Shown here one piece after another: positions 38,210 through 47,414 of a DNA stretch of 64,000 nt. Location of the stretch: NCBI GenBank assembly GCA_001310375.1, contig BAXC01000004.1, positions 1-64,000 of the forward strand, in the 5' to 3' direction. Numbering within the stretch: the stretch's first letter is position 1; each line of letters opens with the position of its first letter. Origin of the DNA: Bacillus sp. JCM 19041. GTDB lineage: Bacteria > Bacillota > Bacilli > Bacillales > Bacillaceae_D. Below the pieces are notes generated by a model. It saw nothing but the letters and a program-made list of their open reading frames with translations. It was not told the origin of the DNA and searched no databases. The position numbers and the translations under genes were made by a program.

Positions 38210-38860
38210 ATGAAGAGAGCATTAATCTTTCAAGGCGGCTGGGATGGTCATGAACCAAAACAAGTGGCAGAACATTTGGAACAAGTGCTTAAAGAGGAAG
38301 GCTTTGATGTCAAAGTGACAGATACGCTAGACACATTAGCGCAAGAAGAGCTGACTTCGTATGATTTGATTGTTCCAAACTGGACTCAAGGAAAAATTGA
38401 AGCAGATCAATTAAAATCACTTATGGCAGCAGTAGAAAGTGGAGTAGGACTTGCTGGCTTGCATGGTGGCATGGGAGATTCATTCCGGATGGAAACCGAC
38501 TATCAATTTATGGTGGGTGGTCAATGGGTAGCCCACCCAGGGAATGATGGCGTTCGCTATACGGTTAACATTAAGGACGCAAATGATCCGTTAACCGAAG
38601 GGATGGCCGATTTTGAAGTCGTATCAGAACAATATTATATGCATGTTGATCCAGCGATCGATGTGTATGCAACAACCACATTCCCAGTTGCAGAAGGTCC
38701 TCATACGGGTAATGGTACTGTCGAGATGCCCGTTGTTTGGACAAAAAAATGGGGTAAGGGCAAAGTCTATTATTGTGCATTAGGTCATGTCGCAGAAATT
38801 GTACGAATGCCTGAAGTAACGAAGCTGATGCGGAACGGCATGGTATGGGCAGCAAGATAA
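38210..38860 (+). CDS. ThuA-like domain protein
   Basis: A 216-residue protein with the glutamine-amidotransferase-like ThuA fold: ALIFQGGWDGHEP at the N-terminus, YDLIVPNW near 63, GVGLAGLHGGMGDSFR near 85, the QYMVGGQWVAHPG block and GKVYYCALGH near the end. ThuA proteins occur in sugar-degradation operons with Gfo/Idh/MocA oxidoreductases, as here. The biochemical role is not settled; ketoglycoside or disaccharide metabolism is proposed for relatives. GAGGAGGAG precedes the ATG. Confidence 0.88.
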   Translation: MKRALIFQGGWDGHEPKQVAEHLEQVLKEEGFDVKVTDTLDTLAQEELTSYDLIVPNWTQGKIEADQLKSLMAAVESGVGLAGLHGGMGDSFRMETDYQFMVGGQWVAHPGNDGVRYTVNIKDANDPLTEGMADFEVVSEQYYMHVDPAIDVYATTTFPVAEGPHTGNGTVEMPVVWTKKWGKGKVYYCALGHVAEIVRMPEVTKLMRNGMVWAAR

Positions 38861-38875
38861 AAGGGGGAATGAAAC

Positions 38876-39970
38876 GTGAATCCAATTAAAGTAGGAGTCA
38901 TTGGCTGTGGCAATATTAGCTCGATTTATTTGGAAAACGCTCGCCGATTCGATTCGTTTGAGATTGTTGCTGTTGCTGATATCCAGGAGGCCCGTGCCAA
39001 GCAACAAGCAGAGAAATACAACGTAAAACGGGTCCTTTCTGTAGAGGAATTACTTACTGATGCTGATGTGGAGCTTGTTCTCAATTTAACCATTCCTTCT
39101 GTTCATGCGGAGATTGCCAAGAAAGCATTAGAAGCTGGCAAGCATGTGTATGGAGAAAAGCCGTTAACAGCAACACTTGAGCAAGGAAGAGAAGTATTGC
39201 AATTGGCACAAGAGAAAGGGCTATTTGTTGGCAATGCTCCTGATACATTTCTGGGTGGAGCCCATCAAACGGCGCGGCATATCATCGATTCGGGTGAAAT
39301 TGGCACGCCGGTTTCGGCAACTGCCTTTATGATGAATCACGGGCATGAGCACTGGCACCCTGATCCTGCTTTTTATTACGAGGTAGGGGCCGGTCCAATG
39401 TTTGATATGGGGCCCTATTACTTAACAGCTCTTGTTAATATGATCGGACCAGCAAAACGCGTAACCGCTTCTACAGGTGTAGCACAGAAAACGCGGATCA
39501 TTTCCAGTCAACCGAAAGCTGGGGAAAAAATCGAGGTGAAAACGCCGACGCAAATTAATGGCATTATTGACTTTGAAAATGGTGCGATCGCATCCATTAT
39601 TACAAGTTTTGATACGTGGCACCACCGCCTTCCGTTTATTGAAGTGTATGGGACAAAGGGTAGTTTATCTGTCCCTGATCCAAACCACTTTGGAGGAGAT
39701 GTACACCTTCGTGCAGAAGGAGAGAGTGAGTGGCGAGTAGTACCATCACGCTTTGAACATGAAGACAATAGCCGGGGAATTGGACTTGCGGATATGGCGA
39801 CCGCAATTCAAGAAGGACGCCCAATTCGCCCGAGCGGAGAACTCGCTTTTCATGTGCTTGAGATGATGCACGGGTTTCACTATGCATCGGAGCAAGGCAC
39901 CCATTATGAGTTAACAAGTAGCTGTGAGCAACCAGATGTGTTTCATATGCTGAAGACGCAAGACCGATAA
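38876..39970 (+). CDS. Gfo/Idh/MocA family oxidoreductase 1
   Basis: A 364-residue NAD(P)-dependent sugar oxidoreductase. The GTG start behind AAAAGGGGG gives a Rossmann loop [18 protein letters not shown]. The family EKP motif is GEKPLTA near residue 95, and the C-terminal domain contains [22 protein letters not shown]. It begins 16 bases after the ThuA gene. The substrate is unknown; together with ThuA and the next paralogue it may process an oxidised glycoside linked to xylose-containing polymers. Confidence 0.9.
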   Translation: MNPIKVGVIGCGNISSIYLENARRFDSFEIVAVADIQEARAKQQAEKYNVKRVLSVEELLTDADVELVLNLTIPSVHAEIAKKALEAGKHVYGEKPLTATLEQGREVLQLAQEKGLFVGNAPDTFLGGAHQTARHIIDSGEIGTPVSATAFMMNHGHEHWHPDPAFYYEVGAGPMFDMGPYYLTALVNMIGPAKRVTASTGVAQKTRIISSQPKAGEKIEVKTPTQINGIIDFENGAIASIITSFDTWHHRLPFIEVYGTKGSLSVPDPNHFGGDVHLRAEGESEWRVVPSRFEHEDNSRGIGLADMATAIQEGRPIRPSGELAFHVLEMMHGFHYASEQGTHYELTSSCEQPDVFHMLKTQDR

Positions 39971-39986
39971 TGAATGGGGGATAAAC

Positions 39987-41173
39987 ATGGGGAAAAAAGA
40001 TGTCCGGATTGGACTTGTCGGTTATCAATTTATGGGGAAAGCGCATAGCCATGCTTACCGGGATATTCCGTTCTTCTTTGAGACAGATGCGAATCCAATC
40101 TTACAAGCCATTTGTGGCCGAAACGAGGAAGCGGTAAAAGAAGCGGCGGATCAAATGGGGTATGCATCCTATGAAACCGATTGGCGTACCTTGATTGCGC
40201 GAGAAGACATTGATGTGATTGATATTGTGACACCCAACAATACTCATGCTGAAATCGCCATTGCAGCAGCAAATGCAGGGAAGCATGTGATTACTGAGAA
40301 GCCACTGGCGATGACAGTTGAAGAAGGGGAACGCATGCATGAAGCCGTTTCTCGAAATGGCGTAATCCATATGGTTTGCCATAATTATCGCTTTGTTCCT
40401 GCGATTCAATATGCGAAAAAGTTGATTGACGAAGGTCGAATTGGCAGAACGTATCATTTCCGTGCAAATTATTTACAAGACTTTATCATGAGTCCTGATT
40501 TCCCCCTCATTTGGCGTTTAAATAAAGACGTATGCGGCTCGGGAGCACTCGGGGACTTGGCTGCTCATAGCCTTGATGTGGCCCGCTTTCTTGTTGGAGA
40601 AATCGCCGAAGTCTCGGCAATGACAGAGACGTTTATTAAAGAGCGTCCAACTGGTGCAATGACTGGAGCCTTAGTGCCAAAGTGGAAGGCGGAGAAATGG
40701 GCCAAGTGACCGTTGATGATGCAGTGGCGATCATTACTAAGTTTGAGAATGGTGCAATGGGCACTTTTGAAGCAACTCGATTTGCAGGTGGGAACCGCAA
40801 TCGCAACCAATTCGAGATTAACGGAGAGAAGGGGTCGCTCCGCTGGAATATGGAAGATATGAATAAGTTAGAGCTGTATGTAGCAGATGATGAAGTCGGG
40901 ATGCAAGGGTTTCGGACGATTGATGTAACGGAAGAATCGCATCCATACATGGACGCGTACTGGGCTGCTGGGCATATGATTGGCTATGAACATACATTTA
41001 TCCACCTGCTGCACGAATTCCTGCAAGGTGTCGTCCATGGCAAGCAGCCGAAACCTAATTTCTCTGATGGTCTCAAGAATCAAGTGGTTCTTGCGGCAAT
41101 TGAAGAATCAGCTAAAAGCGGCATGCGTCTATCAGTCGCAGAATACCGTGATACAGTGAAAAACACCCAGTGA
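39987..41173 (+). CDS. Gfo/Idh/MocA family oxidoreductase 2 (one inferred frameshift)
   Basis: A paralogue of about 395 residues starting 17 bases after the first oxidoreductase, behind GGGGG. The N-terminal nucleotide-binding segment is [20 protein letters not shown], the EKP motif is [15 protein letters not shown] near 98, and [22 protein letters not shown] near 185 holds the conserved histidine. A base missing near 40672 breaks the frame at [20 protein letters not shown]. It forms an operon with the two previous genes; substrate unknown. Confidence 0.9.
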
Positions 41174-41208
41174 TGGGGATTCCAGGCCAATAATAAATTT
41201 GTACGTAG

Positions 41209-41328
41209 CCAACGACATATACGTAGGCTCATGTGGGAGAAATGACGAAGACGAGACTCGCAGTTACGCTGTGAGTCTCGTCTTCGTCTTCGTCTGCGGA
41301 AAGCAACGTGTATGCCTGGAGCGAGAAC
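41209..41328. repeat. dispersed palindromic element, copy 2 (inverted relative to copy 1)
   Basis: The reverse complement of copy 1 (24950-25069) aligns along the whole element: ACGTAG...GGGAGAA, the central hairpin around CAGTTACGCTGTG, TGCGGAAAGC and GTGTATGCC at the end. The left end ACATATACG is degenerate here. Part of the stem is replaced by GA-rich/CT-rich arms GACGAAGACGAGACTC and GAGTCTCGTCTTCGTC, which pair almost perfectly. Confidence 0.75.
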
Positions 41329-41347
41329 AAAGCGCGAAAGGCATCGT

Positions 41348-42475
41348 CTATTCATTCATCAATGAAAAAGCTTGCCTTGAGGTGCTATGTAAATCAAACG
41401 AAACATTTTGCCTTAATTTCGGCAGTATCTCGTCTAAATGAATAAATTGTTCCATGTAGAAGACGCCGATAGGAGATTTGTTTTCCATTATTTTAGCAGC
41501 AACGATGGCAGCTGTTTCACCAGTGATTGTCGTATTGTCTCTTCCGTAAATATAGGTTTCGTAATTCCTAATCTCTCCTTGTTTTACCCCCTTTGTTTCA
41601 ACCTTCACGATGTATTGGTCAGATCCAATTTTTAATTTCTGAAAGATATTTAAAGCAGCTACAAGAAATTTTATGAAGAGGTTTCTTACTCCCTTTATTT
41701 TAAGTAAATGAAAGATCCCTAACCTTTTTAAGAAAGCTAATGCAATGGTCGAAAAGGAAGAATCATAAAAAAAGCGTGAGGAAACCGTTTCAATTCCTAA
41801 TGTGGTAGGCAATATATGTTGGTCCGCAAGATCAAAGCGGTAAGCGGTCCTAGTTCCAATCGCACGGTTAAACATTCTTTTCTTACCATCAGTAAAGCTA
41901 CTCACTAATTGTTCTGATCCGTTTATTTTTACGGAAAACGACTTGTTTAGATTTGAAACCAACCACTTTACCCCATCATATCCATGAGATTCACCTATCC
42001 CAAGCATTAAATACAAATCTGTGCTCAGGATTTCATCAAAATCTTCCATGCATTGTTTTACTAGAAGGTTGGATAGTCCAGGAGCTAATCCAACACCTAA
42101 AACAAAGGTTGATTCGTTTTCTGGTACTTTATCATAAAGTGTTTTCACTCTTGAGAGGGATTCATAGGAAGGAGAGATATTTAAATAGTGTATATGGTGT
42201 TTTATGCAATACGCTGCAAGCTCTGTATCGTCTTGATCAATGCACATCAGACAAAGAGCGACACTATTTAATTGTGGATCGCTTTTATCGAATTGATGTA
42301 TATCTAACATCATTGGTAAAACAGTTTCATTCATTTCAGTTGAAAAAGCTTGGGCTTTCTCAAGGTTGCGCTCTGCAGCAATAACGTTTCCTGGAAAATC
42401 GTGTACAAGCCGCCTGCAAATGATTTTACCAACTTGGCCGTAGCCCCCGACTACTAAAATAGTGTTTCTCTCCAT
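41348..42475 (-). CDS. saccharopine dehydrogenase-like NAD(P)-binding protein
   Basis: A 375-residue protein starting with the Rossmann motif ILVVGGYGQVGKIICRRL and continuing as in the saccharopine-dehydrogenase NADP-binding family (LGVGLAPGLSNLLVKQ near residue 135 is typical). A C-terminal hydrophobic and basic segment (LAFLKRLGIFHLLKIKGVRNLFIKFLVAALNIFQKLKIG) suggests membrane association. The substrate is unknown; bacterial homologues are not usually lysine enzymes. The following MocR regulator is on the same strand. Confidence 0.78.
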   Translation of the reverse strand: MERNTILVVGGYGQVGKIICRRLVHDFPGNVIAAERNLEKAQAFSTEMNETVLPMMLDIHQFDKSDPQLNSVALCLMCIDQDDTELAAYCIKHHIHYLNISPSYESLSRVKTLYDKVPENESTFVLGVGLAPGLSNLLVKQCMEDFDEILSTDLYLMLGIGESHGYDGVKWLVSNLNKSFSVKINGSEQLVSSFTDGKKRMFNRAIGTRTAYRFDLADQHILPTTLGIETVSSRFFYDSSFSTIALAFLKRLGIFHLLKIKGVRNLFIKFLVAALNIFQKLKIGSDQYIVKVETKGVKQGEIRNYETYIYGRDNTTITGETAAIVAAKIMENKSPIGVFYMEQFIHLDEILPKLRQNVSFDLHSTSRQAFSLMNE

Positions 42476-42498
42476 TACATCCTCATTTCCTCATCGTC

Positions 42499-43910
42499 CT
42501 ACAACTTTAATCGATTTCTGACGACGTCATTTAAACGATCTAGACCTTTAGCTAACTGATCTAGTCTTTCGTAAGCATAAGACAAGCGAATGTGGTGATA
42601 TTCATTTCGGTCATACAAATAGCCAGGATTAATTAGTACATTAAATTGCAGTAGTTCTTTAAATAAATCTTTCTTAATAATGGGTTGATTAAATCGCAGC
42701 CAAATGTAAAAGCCCCCTTTTGGTGACTCCCATGTGGCTATGTCTGCAAACCTTTTGTATAGCAGAGCTTCGGTATAATGGGCACGCTTTTGTAACGTTG
42801 TACGTAATGAATTGAGATGGGTTTCAAAAAGTCCCGATTGAAGCCAGTAAGTGACGATCTCCTGTGAAAAACCGCTCGCGCCATAGTCCATTTGCATCTT
42901 TAAATCGGCAAGACTATTAATAATTGGTTCTGGTGCAGTGATCCAACCAATTCGCAAACCAGGCTGATCGTTTTTGACATCCCGCCGACATAGACGATTT
43001 GTCCACTTGTATCCATTGCTTTCAACGTCGGCGGGGGCTTGATGAAAGTAAGATCGCCATATACATCATCCTCTACGATCGGAATTTGGGCTTGGATGCA
43101 TCGTTGCATTAAAACGCTGCGTTCTTTTTCTGACATGATCGTACCAGAAGGGTTATTTAGTGTAGGTATGGTATAGAAGAATGCGTTTTTCTTGGCGAAG
43201 TTCCGATCTCCTTCTTCTAATGGTACGAGCTGCATCCCAGCTGCTTGGAAAGACTGGATTGATTCAACGTAAGAAGGAGGGGAATAATAAACCGTTGAAC
43301 GTTGTGCGAGCAATCCAAAAGAAATGAGTTGGAGTGCCTGCAATGCACCAGAAACGATCAAGATGTTTTCGGGCGCAGCGCTGATCCCTTTTTGGGCTAA
43401 ATAGGATGCTACAGCTTTTCTTAATTGAGCGCTACCTTTTGGTGAGGAGTAACGAATGTTTTCCTCAGTTAAATCCATTTTAGACAAAGAAACACGGAGC
43501 TCCTTTGCTGGTAACAACTCAGGTGAAAGCTCGCCAGTTCCGAGACGAAGGACTTCGCTTTTTTGTTCAAACTCGTTTATTAATTGGATCGTCTCGACAT
43601 TCGGTGTATAGAGGCTATTCTTCATATGTGCATTCCAATTTGGTTGCTTACGGGCTAATAGCAACTCCCATCCATTGCTAGAAACAAATGTACCACCGCC
43701 ATGTGTTGTTTCTAGCACTCCTTTTGCTTTTAATTCTTCAAAGACTTGAACAATTGTACTGCGATTTACTCCTAGGTCTCTCGCAAGCTGCCGTTGCGAT
43801 GGAAGTTTCGTGGAGATGGGCCAATCGCCACTTTCGATATGGTTAAGCACCCAGTCATGGATTTGAGTAAACAACGTTTTCGAGTCTGATCGCTTAGGTT
43901 TCCAGTTCAT
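42499..43910 (-). CDS. MocR-type (GntR-HTH plus aminotransferase) regulator (one inferred frameshift)
   Basis: The N-terminus has a GntR winged helix (SGDWPISTKLPSQRQLARDLGVNRSTIVQVFEELKAKGVLETTHGGGTFVS). A fold-type I aminotransferase domain follows, with the PLP lysine in YVGGMSKTI. A C missing near 42958 separates the end, which continues GLRIGWITAPEPI. Repaired length is about 470. MocR proteins sense amino acids or vitamin B6 through bound PLP. It is divergent from a LysE-type exporter, the likely target, with a palindrome between them. Confidence 0.92.
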
Positions 43911-43944
43911 TGGTTCTCCTTTCTAAAGAAAAAGTGGTTGGGTG

Positions 43945-43959
43945 AATTAGTAACTAATT
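43945..43959. promoter_or_regulatory. palindrome in the mocR-lysE divergent region
   Basis: AATTAGT-A-ACTAATT is a perfect 15-base palindrome, flanked on both sides by TGGTTG in direct orientation (about 43935 and 43959). Direct-repeat half sites are usual for MocR regulators, so the TGGTTG pair or the palindrome could be the operator. Confidence 0.5.
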
Positions 43960-44034
43960 GGTTGTTTTATATTTTTTGAATCACCATTATGCTAATGATA
44001 ACAACAAAAATGATCAGTCAGAAAGGGAAATTGG

Positions 44035-44670
44035 ATGGTTGCTGCAATGGTTCATGGACTTATCTTATCATTAGGATTAATTATACCGATTGGTCCACAA
44101 AACATTTTTATTTTAAATCAAGGCGCTGCACACAGGGGAATGAGGGGAGCGCTGCCAGCCGTTCTTGCTGCTGCTATTTCGGATACGCTATTGATTCTTC
44201 TTGCAGTGTTTAGTGTATCGGTGCTTGTGCTTGCCATCCCGGCTCTAGAGCTTGGAATGTACGCGATCGGTTTTTGCTTTCTCATGTTTATCGGCTACTC
44301 GATTTGGAAGAACAGTTTCAGCGTTCAAAGTGGGGGAGCACCCCCTCTATCTGCTCGTAAGCAAATGATGTTTGCCACATCCGTTTCACTCATCAATCCT
44401 CATGCAGTCATTGATACCGTTGGCGTAATCGGCACAAATTCACTTCACTATCATTTCTTTTATGAAAAGGTAGCTTTTGCGGTTGTTTGTATTGGCGTTT
44501 CATGGGTTGCGTTTATAGGATTGGCATGGGTAGGTGGTTGGGTTCGTTCAGTAGATGGGAAAGGGCATTTGATGAAGATGATTAACCGTTGTTCAGCAAT
44601 TGTCATTTGGGGTGTTGCGCTTTTTATTGGTTATCAGTTAATAAAAAGGATAAGCGAGGTCGTTACGTAG
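44035..44670 (+). CDS. LysE/ArgO family amino-acid exporter
   Basis: A 211-residue membrane protein with six predicted helices. It has the family N-terminus LSLGLIIPIGPQNIFILNQGAA and a second conserved segment SVSLINPHAVIDTVGVIGTNS. It should export basic amino acids such as lysine or arginine. The gene is divergent from a MocR regulator, a common arrangement for exporter control. GAAAGGG precedes the ATG. Confidence 0.92.
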   Translation: MVAAMVHGLILSLGLIIPIGPQNIFILNQGAAHRGMRGALPAVLAAAISDTLLILLAVFSVSVLVLAIPALELGMYAIGFCFLMFIGYSIWKNSFSVQSGGAPPLSARKQMMFATSVSLINPHAVIDTVGVIGTNSLHYHFFYEKVAFAVVCIGVSWVAFIGLAWVGGWVRSVDGKGHLMKMINRCSAIVIWGVALFIGYQLIKRISEVVT

Positions 44671-44697
44671 TTAGAATTCGAGGAGAGTTGGGATGAA

Positions 44698-44815
44698 GAG
44701 CTCAGGATTCGGGGTAGGAGCTCAGGATTCAGGGGTAGAAGCTCAGGATTCGGGGTAGGAGCTCAGGATTCAGGAGGAGTTCAGGGTTCAGGAGGAGGAG
44801 CTCAGTATGAAGCCC
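44698..44815 (+). repeat. tandem array, ~20-21 bp unit GAGCTCAGGATTCGGGGTAG
   Basis: Six units begin at about 44698, 44718, 44739, 44759, 44777 and 44798; the first four are nearly identical. The array lies in the convergent gap between lysE and the YvgK-like gene. The same unit, more degenerate, recurs at 57200-57300. Confidence 0.82.
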
Positions 44816-44879
44816 CTCCTCTCCCGTCACTTGAGCAAGTCTCTAGTTTATCTCTTTACAATGGGACGTTAATAAAAAG

Positions 44880-45791
44880 TCACCGTTCAAACAGTACTTC
44901 CCCTGTTTGTGCAACGCTATAGCCGCCTAATGCTGCAATTTCTTCCTTAAAGGAATCGGATTTTAAGATGGAAAGAGTTTGTTCAATTAGTGCGGTGTTT
45001 TCCGCTTTCTTAAGTAGAACAAGATCGTATCGTTCCTCAATTAATGGGACAAATTCGGTTCCTACCGTTTTCGCGGCTTTTTCAATGCCAATGCCTACGT
45101 CGGCGCGCTTTTGTTTGACTGCGCTCGCAACGCTTAAATGACTTGTTTCGGCATGCTCGTATCCTTGGAGTGTTCTATATTCAATGTTGTTTGCCTTTAG
45201 TTTTTCATCTAACAGCACACGTGCGCCAGAGCCGATTTCACGGTTTACAATCGTTAATCCTTCTTTGCCCAAATCGCTCCAGTCATATAGCTTTTTAGGG
45301 TTGTTTTCTTGTACGTAAAATCCAGCTTGTCTACTGAGTAAGTTGACTACGAGATAAGATCTTCCAGTTAAGATACGGTTAATATAAGGCAAGTTGTACT
45401 CGCCTGTTTCTCCGTCATAAAGATGAACGCTCACGATGTCTCCTTCGTTTTGATACATTGAAATTAAACTATTTAAACTACCGTGATAGGAACGGAGTGG
45501 ACGCCAGTTTTGATTTTGATCTAAATGTCTTCCAAGTATGTCTAAAGAGATATCCTGCCCACTTATGACTACAGAGCGATGCGGAGTGGGCGACGGTTCT
45601 GTAAACACAGGGACCTCGCTAGGCATTTTATTTTTATGTTTATAGGCTTCTAAATCAGGAGCGTCAACACGCATCTGTTTGCCAACCCGGTAGGCTGGTA
45701 GTTTGCCTTTTTTAATTAAATCGTAAACGGTTAGTTTCGATACTTTGAGCATTTGAGCAATTTCTTCTGTCGTATAGGATCCCTCATGCAT
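44880..45791 (-). CDS. yvgK: YvgK-like regulator: excisionase-type HTH plus PBP-like domain
   Basis: A 303-residue protein. Residues 1-55 are a MerR/excisionase-type helix-turn-helix (YTTEEIAQMLKVSKLTVYDLIKKGKLPAYRVGKQMRV). From about 90 on there is a periplasmic-binding-protein-like domain (SYHGSLNSLISM, REIGSGARVLLDEKL, ADVGIGIEKAAK), as in the PF12727 group. This combination next to modA and modB matches B. subtilis yvgK-yvgL-yvgM and suggests a molybdate-sensing regulator. It is divergent from modA. Confidence 0.85.
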   Translation of the reverse strand: MHEGSYTTEEIAQMLKVSKLTVYDLIKKGKLPAYRVGKQMRVDAPDLEAYKHKNKMPSEVPVFTEPSPTPHRSVVISGQDISLDILGRHLDQNQNWRPLRSYHGSLNSLISMYQNEGDIVSVHLYDGETGEYNLPYINRILTGRSYLVVNLLSRQAGFYVQENNPKKLYDWSDLGKEGLTIVNREIGSGARVLLDEKLKANNIEYRTLQGYEHAETSHLSVASAVKQKRADVGIGIEKAAKTVGTEFVPLIEERYDLVLLKKAENTALIEQTLSILKSDSFKEEIAALGGYSVAQTGEVLFER

Positions 45792-45860
45792 GTCCGATAC
45801 CTTCCTTTCTCTTCTAGAATCATTTTAACAGATTCCGACAAATTGATCGGAAATGAAAAC

Positions 45861-45892
45861 TAGTTATATCTAAATAGATTTACTTATAACTA
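45861..45892. promoter_or_regulatory. candidate operator in the yvgK-modA intergenic region
   Basis: TAGTTATA (45861-45868) and TATAACTA (45885-45892) are perfect 8-base inverted arms around 16 bases that contain the palindrome TCTAAATAGA. A further AACATAACTTATAG follows. A likely binding site for the YvgK-like protein; not verified. Confidence 0.5.
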
Positions 45893-45938
45893 AACATAAC
45901 TTATAGTAGGGTAAGATAATACTTAGGAGTGGCTGGAT

Positions 45939-46700
45939 ATGAAAAAAATAGGGTATAGCGTAATCGTTACCTGCTTGCTTTTGTCAGGGTGTGGCACAAC
46001 AGCAGAGGATGAAACGCCAGAAATTATGGTAATGGCAGCGGCAAGTTTAACCGATGCATTGGACGAAATTAAAGCGCTTTATGAAGAAAAAGAAGATGTT
46101 GAACTAGTTATCAATCATGGTTCTTCTGGACAACTTAGAGAGCAAATTACGCGAGGCGCTCCCGCAGATTTATTCCTGTCTGCTTCTTTATCGGATATGG
46201 AACGATTAGGTGAAGAAGACGAGGTGTACGAGTCGGCAAATCTATTACTTAATCAGCTTGTCTTTATTGCAACACCAGAGGCTGCGGAAGACTTAAATGA
46301 GTGGAATGATTTGCTTAGCGAGGGCATTCAGGGTATTGCAATGGGAAATCCAGAAAGTGTACCTGCGGGTAAGTATGCACTGCAAGCATTTGAATCTCTT
46401 GATATATGGGAAGAAATTGAGGCGAATACGCGGTACGGGTCGGATGTGCGACAAGTGCTTACATATGTAGAAACAGGAAATACAGACGCAGGTCTTGTAT
46501 ACGAAACCGATGCGCTCACGTCTGGTGACGAGATTGTGATTGTCGATCATGCCCCTGAAGATACTCATGATCCGATTGTTTACCCGATTGGCTTGTTGGA
46601 AGATGCTGCTGAGAACGCGGCAGCGGCTGAGTTTTATCAATGGTTACAAACGGATGAGCCACTTGAAATTTTTGAGTCCTACGGATTCAACAGGAATTAA
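45939..46700 (+). CDS. modA: molybdate ABC transporter substrate-binding lipoprotein ModA
   Basis: A 253-residue lipoprotein: signal peptide with lipobox LLLSGC (Cys about 18), then the ModA sequence IMVMAAASLTDALDEIKALYEE near 30, NHGSSGQLREQITRGAPADLFLSAS near 65 (the oxyanion-binding serine region), GNPESVPAGKYALQAFESL near 133 and TDAGLVYETDAL near 180. It captures molybdate or tungstate outside the membrane and delivers it to ModB. Confidence 0.95.
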   Translation: MKKIGYSVIVTCLLLSGCGTTAEDETPEIMVMAAASLTDALDEIKALYEEKEDVELVINHGSSGQLREQITRGAPADLFLSASLSDMERLGEEDEVYESANLLLNQLVFIATPEAAEDLNEWNDLLSEGIQGIAMGNPESVPAGKYALQAFESLDIWEEIEANTRYGSDVRQVLTYVETGNTDAGLVYETDALTSGDEIVIVDHAPEDTHDPIVYPIGLLEDAAENAAAAEFYQWLQTDEPLEIFESYGFNRN

Positions 46701-46703
46701 CGG

Positions 46704-47372
46704 ATGGGCGTAGAGTTTTGGACTCCGATTATTGTTTCGCTCCGAGTTGTTGCAGTAGCAAGCATCCTTTCATTTGTGCTTGCTGTTTTCGCTGCATGGA
46801 TGCTAAAAAAGCGCCGTTTTAAAGGGAAGGTGTTTGTTGAAACGGTTCTGATGCTTCCCCTTGTCTTACCGCCAACCGTTATCGGGTTTGGGTTACTGAC
46901 GATATTTGGTCGTAGAAGCTTTATTGGCGAATGGTTTGAGCATCTGTTTAATCAGCCAATTGTTTTTTCTTATCTGGCTGCTGTCATCGCGGCAACGGTT
47001 GTTGCTTTTCCTCTTATTTATCAAATGTTAATAAACGGTTTTGAAGCCGTTGACGATGACCTAGAAGCAGCAGCGCGGCAAATGGGTGCAAGTGAGTGGA
47101 AGGTCTTTTATTATGTGACGTTGCCACTAACTTGGCGGGCACTTGTATCAGGCTATATGCTTGGCTTTGCTAGGGCGCTTGGTGAGTTTGGGGCAACGCT
47201 AATGTTTGCAGGAAGCATTTTTGGCGTCACTCAAACGATTCCGACGAGCATTTTTATTGCCGTTGAATCTGGCAATATGGCACTTGCTTATTATTGGGTG
47301 ATATCAATTGTTGTGTTTGCGTTTGTGCTACTCGCGTTTGTGCAGCGGATAAAAACAATAGGGAATAGATAG
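46704..47372 (+). CDS. modB: molybdate ABC transporter permease ModB
   Basis: A 222-residue permease with five or six helices. The cytoplasmic EAA loop is DDLEAAARQMGASEWKVFYYVTLPL near residue 115, and SGYMLGFARALGEFGATLMFAG is the characteristic ModB segment. It starts 4 bases after modA. No modC ATPase gene follows; the next gene is on the other strand after a terminator, as in B. subtilis yvgLM. The ATPase must be encoded elsewhere or shared. Confidence 0.94.
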   Translation: MGVEFWTPIIVSLRVVAVASILSFVLAVFAAWMLKKRRFKGKVFVETVLMLPLVLPPTVIGFGLLTIFGRRSFIGEWFEHLFNQPIVFSYLAAVIAATVVAFPLIYQMLINGFEAVDDDLEAAARQMGASEWKVFYYVTLPLTWRALVSGYMLGFARALGEFGATLMFAGSIFGVTQTIPTSIFIAVESGNMALAYYWVISIVVFAFVLLAFVQRIKTIGNR

Positions 47373-47375
47373 TAA

Positions 47376-47414
47376 AAAAGCGCCGTCATTGCAATAACGG
47401 CGCTCTTCTTTTTT
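47376..47414. terminator. bidirectional terminator after modB
   Basis: AGCGCCGT (47379-47386) pairs with ACGGCGCT (47397-47404), with A and T runs on the two sides. Serves modB and the convergent gene. Confidence 0.85.

Noticed and set aside
44698..44815. CRISPR or coding repeats
   Set aside because: Units abut without spacers and no frame encodes a plausible repeat protein.
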